Of a stretch of 64,000 nt of DNA, positions 45,938 through 54,097 are shown piece after piece (the first letter of the stretch is position 1; every line of letters starts with the position of its first letter). Source of the DNA: Asanoa iriomotensis (lineage in GTDB: Bacteria; Actinomycetota; Actinomycetes; Mycobacteriales; Micromonosporaceae); contig NZ_BONC01000021.1 in assembly GCF_016862515.1 (NCBI RefSeq), positions 49,234 to 113,233 on the forward strand. Direction: 5' to 3'. Position numbers and translations under genes: made by a program. The notes under the pieces are model-generated. The model saw nothing but the letters and a program-made list of their open reading frames with translations. It searched no databases and was not told where the DNA came from.

Positions 45938-46806
45938 TCGGCCTGTAACTCCGCGGTGCCCGGGTTCTTCTCTTTGGGCTCGGCGTCCGGCTCCTCCAGG
46001 CTGCCGTACCTGGCGAGCATCAGGCTGGCCGCGATCGCCAGCGCGAAGCCGACCGCCGCCACCGGGATGAAGCCGCGGCGGGTGCTGTCACCCAGGGCCA
46101 GCACCCCGACCACGGACGGCAGCACCGTCTCGCCGATCACCAAGCCGGCGGTCACCGTCGTCACCGACGCCCGCTGCAGGCCGATCGTGTAGAAGACGAA
46201 GGCCAGGACACCCGCCACCACGAGCGTGTAGACCTCGGGTCCGGTGAACCAATGCACGAAGTCGACGTCGGCGATCGAACGCGCGGCCAGCGCCACGATG
46301 CCGAAGAACAGACCCCCGACCAGGCCGAGGCTCGCCGCCCGCAGCGGGTCCTTCAGCTTGAGGACGGCCAGACCGATCAGGGCCAGCACGGGTACGGAGA
46401 TCGTCAGGCCGATCCGGAACGCCCACGACGGTTGGTTGGCGTTCTCGTGGCCGGCCGAGATGCCGAGCAGGGCTAGGCCGACGCAGACGCCGCCGACCGC
46501 GAGCCACTGCGCCGCGCCGAGCCGGAGCTTGAGGATCGGGATCGCGACCACGGCGGTCACCGCGAGGCTGGCGGCAAGGGCGGCCTGCACCAGGAAGATG
46601 GGCAGGCTGCGCAGCGCGATGAACTGGGCGACGAAGCCGAGGCCGTCGAGACCCAGGCCGAGGATGTACGGCCACTGCGCGAACACGCGGACCAGCGACT
46701 TCGCGTCGACGTTCGCCGAGCTCGGCGCCCGGCGGGCGGCGACCGCCTGGAACACCGAGGCCGAGCCGTAGCAGATCGCCGAGACGATCGCCAAGACCAG
46801 GCCCAT
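45934..46806 (-). CDS. DMT/EamA-type transporter-like membrane protein
   Basis: 290 residues with about nine hydrophobic helices (AIVSAICYGSASVFQAVAAR, PIFLVQAALAASLAVTAVV, LAVGGVCVGLALLGISAG). Two halves of similar topology as in EamA transporters. Charged tail. Substrate unknown. Confidence 0.85.
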   Translation of the reverse strand: MGLVLAIVSAICYGSASVFQAVAARRAPSSANVDAKSLVRVFAQWPYILGLGLDGLGFVAQFIALRSLPIFLVQAALAASLAVTAVVAIPILKLRLGAAQWLAVGGVCVGLALLGISAGHENANQPSWAFRIGLTISVPVLALIGLAVLKLKDPLRAASLGLVGGLFFGIVALAARSIADVDFVHWFTGPEVYTLVVAGVLAFVFYTIGLQRASVTTVTAGLVIGETVLPSVVGVLALGDSTRRGFIPVAAVGFALAIAASLMLARYGSLEEPDAEPKEKNPGTAELQAD

Positions 46807-46845
46807 GAGCTGACCGTACGGCCGGCCGGGTGACCCGTGGGCGGT

Positions 46846-47241
46846 TTAGTCGGTTTTATCCGGGGTGCCGGCACTCGGCTCGGGCGTCGCCTCCGACTCC
46901 GTCGGGCTGGGCCCCGGGCTCGGCGGGTGGTCCTCCGGCACCACGGTGGGCGTCGCGGTCGGGTGCGGTGCGGCGCTGGTCTTCGGCGCCGCCGCCGAGC
47001 CGCTGCGCGTCACGGGCCCGGTGCTCGCCATCGGCACCACCAGCGGCGCCTTGTCGTAGACGTCGTACTGGGCGGCCGGCGTCGGCACCTCCTCGCGCGG
47101 CGCGTTGCCCATCGCGCCCGAGCCACCCGACGGCCCGCCGGCCACCGCACCCCGCTGCCCGAGCACCCAGCCGGCGCCGATCGCGACCGGCAGGCCGATC
47201 CCGAGGATCAGGGCGAGGACCTTCTTCGGCGTGAGCTGCAC
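46846..47241 (-). CDS. Small membrane-anchored Pro/Thr-rich protein
   Basis: 131 residues: basic start MQLTPKKVLALILGIGLPVA, one membrane segment (~8-27), then a low-complexity extracellular part rich in Pro, Ser, Thr and Gly (APHPTATPTVVPEDHPPSPG). 31 bp downstream of the FN3 secreted protein, same strand, and probably part of the same surface-protein operon. Confidence 0.75.
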   Translation of the reverse strand: MQLTPKKVLALILGIGLPVAIGAGWVLGQRGAVAGGPSGGSGAMGNAPREEVPTPAAQYDVYDKAPLVVPMASTGPVTRSGSAAAPKTSAAPHPTATPTVVPEDHPPSPGPSPTESEATPEPSAGTPDKTD

Positions 47242-47272
47242 GGTTGTTACACCGCTCGGAGCGGGCGCGAGG

Positions 47273-48496
47273 TTACGGGCCCGCGACGAGCACGACGGCG
47301 GGTTCGCCGGTGCCCGTCGCCGCCGACGGCATCACGTCCGCGTCGGCCGGCCCGCTGGTCTCGGTCGTCGGGGTCTCGGGCTCGGCCTCGGGCTCGCTGC
47401 CGGCCGTGCCGCCCGTGCCGCCCGTGCCGCCGGCCGGTGGCTCGGTGGTCGCGTCCACGGTGCCGGTCGACTCGGTGGTGCTCGGCGTGGTGTCCGGCGT
47501 CGTGTTCGGGGTGGTGTTCGGCTCCGCCGGGTCGCTCGTCGGCGTGCCCGGTGTCTCCGGTGCGGACTGTGTGGGTGTGCTCGGCGTGGTCGCCTCCTCC
47601 GGCGGCGCCGGTGGCTTGCGGACCGCGCCCAGGGTCACCACGATCCGGCCCTGCGCCGCGGCGAGGGTCGCGTCGTACGTGACGTCGGCCGGCACGGTCG
47701 TGTCCGGCACCGCGAGCGGCCCGAACACCCGGGTGCTCCCGTCGTCGACCGTGAGGACGGCCGGGTTGCCGGCCTTGGCCACGACGACGACCGGGCGCGG
47801 GCCGCCGGCCCAGCCGCCGACGATCGTGCCGGGGTCGATCGGCGTGCCGCCCGCGTAGGTCAGCGTGTCCGCCGTGCCGAGCACACCGTCGGCGCCGGGC
47901 TGCAGGGTCCAGGCCGGCGCGGTGTCGCCCGCCGCGCCGGGTGTCGCCGGGTCGCCCGGCGTGGCCGGGTCGCCGAGCTGGACGATCGCCGGCCCGGCGG
48001 CCGGGCCGGCCGTCTTGTCGGCCGGGGGCTCCGGGATCACCACCGCCTTGCCGTCCGCGGCCACGATCACCGCGTCGCTCTTGGCGCTCTCGGGGCCGGT
48101 CCAGCCGCCCTTGACCGGCACCACCGTGTAGCGCCACGAGCCGGCCGGCACCCCGGTGTCCGTGCACCTCTCCTTCGCGACGTTCTCCTCGCAGCTTCCC
48201 CGCGGTTGCTGTGCGGCGCCGGCCAGGTCGTACCGCTTGATCCGGTAGCTGTCGACCTTCCGCTCGCCGAACGTGTTGGGGGTCCAGGACACGGTGACCG
48301 CGTTGCCGTCGGCGGTGACCACGGGTTTGTTGCCGGGCGAGAGCGTGGCGGTCTCCGCGGTCAGCACGACCTCGTCGCTCTGGACGCGCCAGGCGGCGAG
48401 GGCCGCCCCTGCGCCGGCGACGAGGGTTACGGCCGCGATGCCACCAAGCACGGCGGGTGAGGTGGCGATCAGTCGTTTCACTTGTTCAACCTTCAT
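47273..48496 (-). CDS. Secreted FN3-type protein with SipW-like signal
   Basis: 407 residues from ATG 48496 (MKVEQVKRLIATSPAVLGG). The signal AAVTLVAGAGAALAAWRVQS resembles SipW-dependent signals (hydrophobic core ending in a small-aromatic motif). An FN3-like domain follows (~55-150, NAVTVSWTPNTFGERKVDSY, WRYTVVPVKGGW), then a second beta-rich domain (~200-300) and a Thr/Pro/Glu-rich tail. Two cysteines (SCEEN, RCTDT) may pair. Member of the four-gene cluster of secreted proteins. Confidence 0.78.
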   Translation of the reverse strand: MKVEQVKRLIATSPAVLGGIAAVTLVAGAGAALAAWRVQSDEVVLTAETATLSPGNKPVVTADGNAVTVSWTPNTFGERKVDSYRIKRYDLAGAAQQPRGSCEENVAKERCTDTGVPAGSWRYTVVPVKGGWTGPESAKSDAVIVAADGKAVVIPEPPADKTAGPAAGPAIVQLGDPATPGDPATPGAAGDTAPAWTLQPGADGVLGTADTLTYAGGTPIDPGTIVGGWAGGPRPVVVVAKAGNPAVLTVDDGSTRVFGPLAVPDTTVPADVTYDATLAAAQGRIVVTLGAVRKPPAPPEEATTPSTPTQSAPETPGTPTSDPAEPNTTPNTTPDTTPSTTESTGTVDATTEPPAGGTGGTGGTAGSEPEAEPETPTTETSGPADADVMPSAATGTGEPAVVLVAGP

Positions 48497-48521
48497 GGCT
48501 GGGGCGTATCCGGGGGCTTCA

Positions 48522-49001
48522 TCAATCGGGAAGGCCCACGCCGGCGAGCGCGAGCGTGATCTCGAAGGACGCGCCCTGGCACGCCTGCGGGGCGTTGTAG
48601 ACCATCTCCACGGCGTCCTTGACCACGAACGTCTGCGTGCCGCCGTCGGCCTCGACCCGTTCACTGATCGGCTTCTTGTTGGCCTTGAGTCGCACGTGTC
48701 CGGCCGCGCAACCGTCGGCGTGCGCCTCGTCGACGACGATCCGCGGGTCCGGCGCGAACGACTGCACCTCGATCGCGAACTCGTTGGGGTTCGTGACGCT
48801 GACCTCGATGTCCGCGGACCCACCCGGGAACAGGCTCCCGGTCGGCCGCGCCGTCGCCTGGAGCGCCGTCACCTCGGCCGCGGTCACGGTCGCGGTGCCG
48901 GTGCCGGTCACTGACCAGGCCGCCCACGCCACGCTGCCGATGCCGGCCACGATGACGGCCACCAGCGTGATGACGGCGGTGCGCTGGGACATGTTGCGCA
49001 T
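48522..49001 (-). CDS. Small secreted SipW/TasA-like protein (1)
   Basis: 159 residues; TAGGAGCG 6-7 bp upstream of ATG 49001. N-terminus MRNMSQRTAVITLVAVIVAG then IGSVAWAAWSVTGTGTATVTA, a SipW-type signal followed by a Thr-rich start. The rest is a single beta-sandwich-like domain with SADIEVSVTNPNEFAIEVQS and two spaced Cys (DGCAAG, QACQGAS). Clear paralogue of the next gene (VRIEIYNPNPFPV, RGCQGANF). Confidence 0.8.
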   Translation of the reverse strand: MRNMSQRTAVITLVAVIVAGIGSVAWAAWSVTGTGTATVTAAEVTALQATARPTGSLFPGGSADIEVSVTNPNEFAIEVQSFAPDPRIVVDEAHADGCAAGHVRLKANKKPISERVEADGGTQTFVVKDAVEMVYNAPQACQGASFEITLALAGVGLPD

Positions 49002-49035
49002 GGAACGCTCCTACGTTTTGCCTTCGGCCGCGCGA

Positions 49036-49482
49036 TCAGGCCGCGTTCTGGCCCGAGTAGAGGACGGTCACCCGGAAGTTGGCGCCCTGACATCCGCGTA
49101 CGCCCTCGTCCATCCGCACCGCGTCTTCCAACGTGTAGGACTTGCGGCCCGGCTCAACCCGGACCGGCTGGTCCGGGAGCTCGACGCTGATCGCGTCACC
49201 GTCGCAGCGCTCCGCGTCGGTGCGCGCGAACGCCCTCGCCCTGTCGATAACGACGGGGAACGGGTTCGGGTTGTAGATCTCGACCCGCAGGTCCTTCTCC
49301 GCGCCCGGGTAGAGGCCGTCGACGTCGCGGGTCTCCACCTTGATCGGCTTGATCGAGGCTGCGGAGGCCTCGACGGTGGCCCGGCCCTCGAACTTCCACC
49401 ACGCCCAAGCGGCACTCGACGCCCCGAGCGTGACGGCGGCGGCGAGCACGACGGTGACGGTCCGCTTGGTGACCCTGCGCAT
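49036..49482 (-). CDS. Small secreted SipW/TasA-like protein (2)
   Basis: 148 residues from ATG 49482 (AAAGGA upstream). Signal RRVTKRTVTVVLAAAVTLG then ASSAAWAWWKFEGRATVEASA. Domain features LYPGAEKDLRVEIYNPNPFP, AERCDGDAISV and GCQGANFRVTVLYSG align with the preceding protein. First gene of the minus-strand surface cluster. Confidence 0.8.
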   Translation of the reverse strand: MRRVTKRTVTVVLAAAVTLGASSAAWAWWKFEGRATVEASAASIKPIKVETRDVDGLYPGAEKDLRVEIYNPNPFPVVIDRARAFARTDAERCDGDAISVELPDQPVRVEPGRKSYTLEDAVRMDEGVRGCQGANFRVTVLYSGQNAA

Positions 49483-50101
49483 GGCGGGCGTTCCTTTCAA
49501 TTGGGCGAATTGATGGCGCCGGCCCGGTGGAGGCGGTCCGGCGCCAACAACAACTGTGCCGGAGGTCCGACTTTCCACTCAACAAGCAACCGTCCCAGCT
49601 TCTCTGTGCACAAATAGAGCAACTAAATCCTGACGGCTTAACTCGTTAGAGTGGCCCCTTATGTCTGTTTCGTGGGGTTTCGTCAGTGTTTGCGGGTCGC
49701 CACCATGGCCTTGACCTGCGAAAACATGCCGCTAGCACATCGCGGGCCGTTCGCTCGTCGTCGCGACACGAACCGCTCTGACCTGCGGGTTCTCTCGGCG
49801 GCTCCGGTGGCCGCGCGCCATTCCATGACCATTCGAAAAGGATCAGAGTCGGTTTCCAAATGAATGGCGGCGAGCATTTATCGCGTTTTTCGGCCGTCAC
49901 CTATTCGGGGTCATCCGGTCCGACCCATGGGACCACTTGTCGGCGAACAACCACGGACCGTGTTCTCTATGCCGACATTGACGCCACTTCAGGCAGAGTT
50001 CCCTACGTCGCCGCAACCGGCCGGAAAGACCCGGTTTGTCTGGTTGACCCCGCCATGTTTACGCCGGCCCGGAAACGCCGGCACGCTCTAGGAGACCTCC
50101 C
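49483..50101. other. 619-bp divergent intergenic region, comparatively AT-rich
   Basis: Separates two oppositely oriented SipW/TasA-like genes. Short frames here (for example around 49651-49863) look non-coding. AT-rich patches (49590-49680 and 49830-49900) are where promoters would lie. A GCCGGCCCGGAAACGCCGGC hairpin at about 50062-50081 lies just before the plus-strand gene's ribosome site. Confidence 0.5.
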
Positions 50102-50611
50102 TTGCAGAAGCGTTCGAAGCGCATCCTCGCCGCCACCCTCGCCGCCGCCGGCGTCCTCGCGGTTTCCGGTATCGCGTACGCGGTCTACAGCACCCAGAAG
50201 ACCTCGAGCGCCGTCGCGGCCGAGTCGAATGCCATCGTCGAACTCGTCGTTACCGGAGTGCCCACCGACACGACGCTGTGGCCGAACCAGGCCACCGACG
50301 TCACCCTCACCGTCAAGAACTCCAACGACACCCAACTGAAGATCACGAAGGTCGAGCCGGTTGCGCTGACCGACGACGACATCACCAACATCGCGAACGC
50401 CAGTCGGGAGACCTGCCGCGGATTCCTGCAACTCACCGGCGCCAGCGGTCTCTCGGACGCCGTCCCGGCCGGTACCAGCGCAAGCCCGGCCGAGACGGAT
50501 GTCATCCTGCCGGGCGCGATCAAGCTGTTGAACACGGCGACGAACGAGTGCCAGGCGATGAAGTTCAACACCAAGTGGAAGGTCTACGCGGAGACCAACT
50601 ACTCCGAGTAG
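50102..50611 (+). CDS. Small secreted SipW/TasA-like protein (3)
   Basis: 169 residues from TTG 50102 with AGGAGA 6 bp upstream. Signal KRILAATLAAAGVLAVSG then IAYAVYSTQKTSSAVAAES, again ending in an aromatic-small motif. Then TDVTLTVKNSNDTQLKITKV, RETCRGFLQL and NECQAMKFNTKWKV: the same plan (one beta domain, two Cys) as the two paralogues across the divergent promoter. Confidence 0.8.
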   Translation: MQKRSKRILAATLAAAGVLAVSGIAYAVYSTQKTSSAVAAESNAIVELVVTGVPTDTTLWPNQATDVTLTVKNSNDTQLKITKVEPVALTDDDITNIANASRETCRGFLQLTGASGLSDAVPAGTSASPAETDVILPGAIKLLNTATNECQAMKFNTKWKVYAETNYSE

Positions 50612-50628
50612 GCACTGCTGGGGTAGCG

Positions 50629-50658
50629 CGCCCCGCATCTCTTCGGAGGTGCGGGGCG
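50629..50658. terminator. Bidirectional terminator
   Basis: CGCCCCGCATCT / AGGTGCGGGGCG with a 6-base loop and TTTCCC on the plus strand, between the convergent SipW-like and GNAT genes. Confidence 0.75.
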
Positions 50659-50665
50659 TTTCCCG

Positions 50666-51148
50666 TTAGTTGACTGCCTTTATGTAGCGGTGGCAGGGGA
50701 CTGGGATCGGGCCGTCGGCGGTGCTGGCCGGGTAGTCGAAGACGCCGTTGTCGGACCAGCCGTTGCGTTCGTAGAAGCGGCGGGCTCGGGCGTTGCCCGG
50801 CGCCACCGCCAGCCAGGCCTCGCGGTAGCCCTCGGCCGCGACCAGGCGTTCGGCCTCCGCGAGCAGGACACCCGCCACGCCGGAGCCGCGGTGGGCGGAC
50901 GACACGTACACCTGCTCGACCTCTTCGTCGACGACCATGACGAAGCCGGCTACCGCGCCGTCGACCACAGCGACCGTCGTGTGTGCCAGGCCGTCGATCG
51001 TTCGGGACCGAAAGGACTCCGGGGTCCGGATCGCGACCAGCGCGTCGGGCACGTTGCCCAGGTGGCCGTCGGCCCAGCCGTGCCGCCAGATCTCGGCGAC
51101 CGCTTCAGCGTCGGACTCCGCGGCCGGGCGCAGGGTGACCTTCGGCAT
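50666..51148 (-). CDS. GNAT-family N-acetyltransferase
   Basis: 160 residues. Single GNAT domain: VTLRPAAESDAEAVAEIWRH, VEQVYVSSAHRGSGVAGVLL (acetyl-CoA loop RGSGVA), NARARRFYERNGW. Acceptor unknown. Confidence 0.92.
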   Translation of the reverse strand: MPKVTLRPAAESDAEAVAEIWRHGWADGHLGNVPDALVAIRTPESFRSRTIDGLAHTTVAVVDGAVAGFVMVVDEEVEQVYVSSAHRGSGVAGVLLAEAERLVAAEGYREAWLAVAPGNARARRFYERNGWSDNGVFDYPASTADGPIPVPCHRYIKAVN

Positions 51149-51194
51149 GGCCCGAGGCTACGGAACTGTCGGACCCGGGCGCTACGGTCGGCCC

Positions 51195-51584
51195 ATGTCG
51201 GACCCCGGCGACGTGCCACCCGAGATCCTCGACCGGCTGAGCCGCATCTGCCTGGCCCTGCCCGAGGCTTACGAAGAGGATGCCTGGGTCGGCGTCCGCT
51301 GGCGGATCCGCATGAAGACGATCGCCCACGTCCGCACCGTCGACCGGCCCACCGGCGCCACCGGCCCGCTCGTGGTGATGACCTTCCGCGCCCCCGACGA
51401 CGAGGTCGGCGCGTTCGCCAACGGCGGCCGCGCCTATTTCCGCGCCGACTGGGGCCACAACGTCGTCGGGCTCCGGTTCAGCCGGCGCACCGACTGGGCC
51501 GAGGTGCGGGAGCTGCTGACGGAGAGCTACCGCATCCAGGCGCCGAAGAAGCTCGCCGCGCTGCTGCCCGACCCGGCCGGATAG
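51195..51584 (+). CDS. MmcQ/YjbR-family protein
   Basis: 129 residues from ATG 51195, with the family layout CLALPEAYEEDAWVGVRWRI (start), VMTFRAPDDEV and WAEVRELLTESYRIQAPKKL (end). A CyaY-like fold seen in small DNA-binding proteins. Exact role unknown. The frame extending into the promoter is not used. Confidence 0.85.
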   Translation: MSDPGDVPPEILDRLSRICLALPEAYEEDAWVGVRWRIRMKTIAHVRTVDRPTGATGPLVVMTFRAPDDEVGAFANGGRAYFRADWGHNVVGLRFSRRTDWAEVRELLTESYRIQAPKKLAALLPDPAG

Positions 51585-51629
51585 GGCCGATTCGCTGCGC
51601 GCCCGACAACCGCCCGCGATGATCGGAGC

Positions 51630-51836
51630 ATGGCAAAAGCGTGGATTCCGGTCATCGGCGGCCCGCAGGACGGCACCCAGATCGAGGTACCCATCGTCGA
51701 CGGCCTGCCGCCGAGCCCCCTGACCCACGAATGGCGCTGGACCGGCCCCGACGGCGACGAGAAGGTCACCGAAACCTACGTGGCCGACGACGCCCCCGGC
51801 AGCGACCCACCCTGGCGCTACGTCCCCGGCCGCTGA
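51630..51836 (+). CDS. Small hypothetical protein
   Basis: 68 residues from ATG. Begins AKAWIPVIGGPQDGTQIEVP, a pattern I recognise from small actinobacterial proteins of unknown function, and continues with EWRWTGPDGDEKVTETYVAD. No membrane segment or motif. Coding bias looks normal (high third-position GC). Confidence 0.6.
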   Translation: MAKAWIPVIGGPQDGTQIEVPIVDGLPPSPLTHEWRWTGPDGDEKVTETYVADDAPGSDPPWRYVPGR

Positions 51837-51923
51837 CACCGACCCAACCGCGGTCAGGCGTGCACTGACCCGACTCTTCACATTCCCGCACCAACCGGAC
51901 CACCGCCAGCCGCTCGCCCGCAC

Positions 51924-51988
51924 GCTTTGCTCACAGATACGCACCACCCCGCCCGACCTGCGGTGCGTATGTGGAAGCAGAGCAAAGC
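51924..51988. repeat. Dispersed hairpin repeat, copy 2 (asymmetric)
   Basis: Left arm 51924-51945 (22 bases, GCTTTGCTC then ACAGATACGCACC) and right arm 51962-51988 (27 bases). The left arm lacks a 5-base TGCTT present in the right arm, and its distal part resembles copy 3 rather than its own partner. In the 248-bp gap before the DUF2516 gene. Confidence 0.85.
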
Positions 51989-52084
51989 CTCCGCTGACCC
52001 GGGGGTCGCGGTCCGGGCGGCCGCGCCGATCCGCGCTGAGCCGGCCGGCGCCCGACCGGCCGCCACGGAAGTACGCTTAGGGGC

Positions 52085-52402
52085 ATGTCCACGAGCGCGC
52101 CGATCTTCTACCTCAGTGTCATCAACGGCATCTCCATATTGATCATGGTCCTTTCGCTGGTGCTGATCGGTGTCGCGTTCGTGCACTGCCTCACCCAACG
52201 CACCGACGCGTTCCCCGCGATCGGCTCTCTGCCGAAGGGCGGCTGGCTGGCCATCCTGGGCATCTGCCTCCTGTTGTCCCTGCTGCCCTCGTTCGGCACG
52301 TTGAGCCTGTTCCGCCTGATCGGCATCGGCGCGGCGCTGGTCTACCTGCTCGACGTGCGGGTCGGCCTGAAAGACCTGACTGACGGCAAAGGCTTCTGGT
52401 GA
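52085..52402 (+). CDS. DUF2516 membrane protein
   Basis: 105 residues with three hydrophobic segments (SVINGISILIMVLSLVLIGV, GWLAILGICLLLSLLPSF, LIGIGAALVYLLDVRV). Matches the conserved gene near hbhA in mycobacteria (Rv0476). Function unknown. Its TGA overlaps the GTG of the next gene. Confidence 0.88.
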   Translation: MSTSAPIFYLSVINGISILIMVLSLVLIGVAFVHCLTQRTDAFPAIGSLPKGGWLAILGICLLLSLLPSFGTLSLFRLIGIGAALVYLLDVRVGLKDLTDGKGFW

Positions 52403-53292
52403 GGGACTTCCGCTGGCCACCGCCGCCTGACGGTGGTCCGCGGACCTACGGACCCGGCCCGAGCGCACCGCGCAGCGGCCGACCCACGCTGCCCGAGCCC
52501 GAGACCGAGCTGATCGCCACGCCACACGGCGTGCGGCTGGAACGCCTGATCACCGGCACCGGCAGTCCCACCACCGTCTTCGCGCACGGCCTGGCCAGCG
52601 GCATCGCGGTCACCCGGCCGTTGGGCAGCGCCGTCGAAGGGCGCAAGGTCTACTTCCAGTTCCGCGGCCACGGCCGCTCCGACGCGCCGCCCGGGCCCTG
52701 GTCCTACGCCGACCTGGCCCGTGACCTGCGCGCCGTCGCCGACCTGTCCGGCGCGACCCGGGCGCTCGGCGTCAGCCTCGGCGCCGGTGCGCTGGCCCGG
52801 CTCGTCGCCGACAGTCCCGACCGGTTCGACCGCCTGGTCTTCTTCCTTCCCGCGGTGCTCGACCTGCCGCGGCCGGCCGCCGTCAAGGCACGGCTGACCG
52901 CCCTGGCCACCGCGGTCGCGGCCGGCGACGTCGCCTCGGTCGCCGACGCGATCTCCGTCGAGATCCCGCCCAACCTGCGCGGCACCCCGGCCGTCTGGTC
53001 CTACCTGCGGCAGCGGATCGACCAGCTCATGCGCGACGGCCTCGCGGCCGACCTGGGCTCGCTCAGCGAGCAGGTCGCGCTGCCGGACGTGGCGAAGCTG
53101 GGCACCGTCACCGCGCGGGCGCTGGTCATCGCCGTACCCGGTGACGATCTGCACCCGGTCGAGGTCGCCGAGCGCCTCGCGGCGGCGCTGCCGAACGCGA
53201 CGCTGCACGTGTACGAGCGGCCCGGCGTGGTCTGGACCGACCGCGCGGACCTGCGTACCCGGATCTCCGACTTCCTCAACGCCCCGGAGTAG
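52399..53292 (+). CDS. Alpha/beta-hydrolase
   Basis: 297 residues from GTG 52399 (4-bp overlap). Oxyanion/strand motif TVFAHGLASGIAV, nucleophile elbow LGVSLGAGALARL, acidic residue VIAVPGDDLHPVE; the terminal His is not obvious (possibly H in ATLHVYERP). N-terminal Pro-rich extension. Substrate unknown. Confidence 0.87.
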   Translation: MRDFRWPPPPDGGPRTYGPGPSAPRSGRPTLPEPETELIATPHGVRLERLITGTGSPTTVFAHGLASGIAVTRPLGSAVEGRKVYFQFRGHGRSDAPPGPWSYADLARDLRAVADLSGATRALGVSLGAGALARLVADSPDRFDRLVFFLPAVLDLPRPAAVKARLTALATAVAAGDVASVADAISVEIPPNLRGTPAVWSYLRQRIDQLMRDGLAADLGSLSEQVALPDVAKLGTVTARALVIAVPGDDLHPVEVAERLAAALPNATLHVYERPGVVWTDRADLRTRISDFLNAPE

Positions 53293-53303
53293 TCTGCCCG
53301 GTC

Positions 53304-54041
53304 ATGGGCGTTTCCGAGCATGGCCGCACTCACCGTCTCGACCTGATCGACCCGACGCTGCGCGAGTGGGAGTGCACGGTCCTGCATTCCTCGCCCGAGG
53401 ACGGCATCGTCCTGGACCGTTCGGCCTTCTACCCGGGCGGCGGCGGCCAGCCGCCGGACCACGGCACCCTGCTCTGGCAGGGCACGCAGACCCGGATCGT
53501 CGGCACCCGCAAGGGTGACGACCTCTACCTGCTCCCCGCCGAGGGCGACCCCCTGCCGCCGGTCGGCACCGCGGTCACCGGCGCCGTCGAGGACACCCGG
53601 CGCACGATGCTCATGCGCACCCACTCGGGCCTGCACGTGCTCTGCGGCGTGGTGTTCCGCGACTTCGGCGCCCTGGTCACCGGCGGCAACATGGAGCCCG
53701 GCGAGGCCCGGATGGACTTCAACCTCCCCGAGGTGCCGCCGGACTTCAAGGCCAAGCTCGAGGAGCTGGTCAACACCGAGGTCACCGCGGACCGGGCGGT
53801 CGCGGTGAAGGTGCTGCCGCGGGCCGAGGCGCTGGCGCTGCCCGACATCATCCGCACGCAGTCCAACCTGATCCCGGCCGACGAGCAGGAGATCAGAATC
53901 GTCGACATCGTGGGCCTCGACGTGCAGGCCGACGGTGGCACCCACGTGGCGTCGACGCGGGCGATCGGCCGGGTGCAGGTGGTCAAGGTCGAGAGCAAGG
54001 GCAAGGCCAACCGTCGGGTACGGGTCCGGATCGCCGACTGA
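53304..54041 (+). CDS. Alanyl-tRNA editing protein AlaX-type
   Basis: 245 residues. The AlaRS-like editing fold shows RSAFYPGGGGQPPDHGTL, zinc ligands in RTHSGLHVLCG and later DGGTHVASTRAIGR. In this sequence Asp occupies the place of the Cys that AlaRS has before GGTH, a variant also seen in other AlaX proteins. It would hydrolyse Ser- or Gly-tRNA(Ala). Terminator follows. Confidence 0.93.
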   Translation: MGVSEHGRTHRLDLIDPTLREWECTVLHSSPEDGIVLDRSAFYPGGGGQPPDHGTLLWQGTQTRIVGTRKGDDLYLLPAEGDPLPPVGTAVTGAVEDTRRTMLMRTHSGLHVLCGVVFRDFGALVTGGNMEPGEARMDFNLPEVPPDFKAKLEELVNTEVTADRAVAVKVLPRAEALALPDIIRTQSNLIPADEQEIRIVDIVGLDVQADGGTHVASTRAIGRVQVVKVESKGKANRRVRVRIAD

Positions 54042-54054
54042 CCACGCGTACGCG

Positions 54055-54088
54055 AAAGGGGACCGACCAGTCCGGTCGGTCCCCTTTT
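54055..54088. terminator. Bidirectional terminator after alaX
   Basis: AAAGGGGACCGACC / GGTCGGTCCCCTTT around a 5-base loop, ending in TTTT; serves both alaX (plus) and the HbhA-like gene (minus). Confidence 0.85.
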
Positions 54089-54097
54089 CCGCGGTCT

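Noticed and set aside
49651..49863. 70-codon frame in the divergent promoter region
   Set aside because: No homology, mixed composition, no ribosome site, and overlaps frames on the other strand; treated as regulatory DNA.
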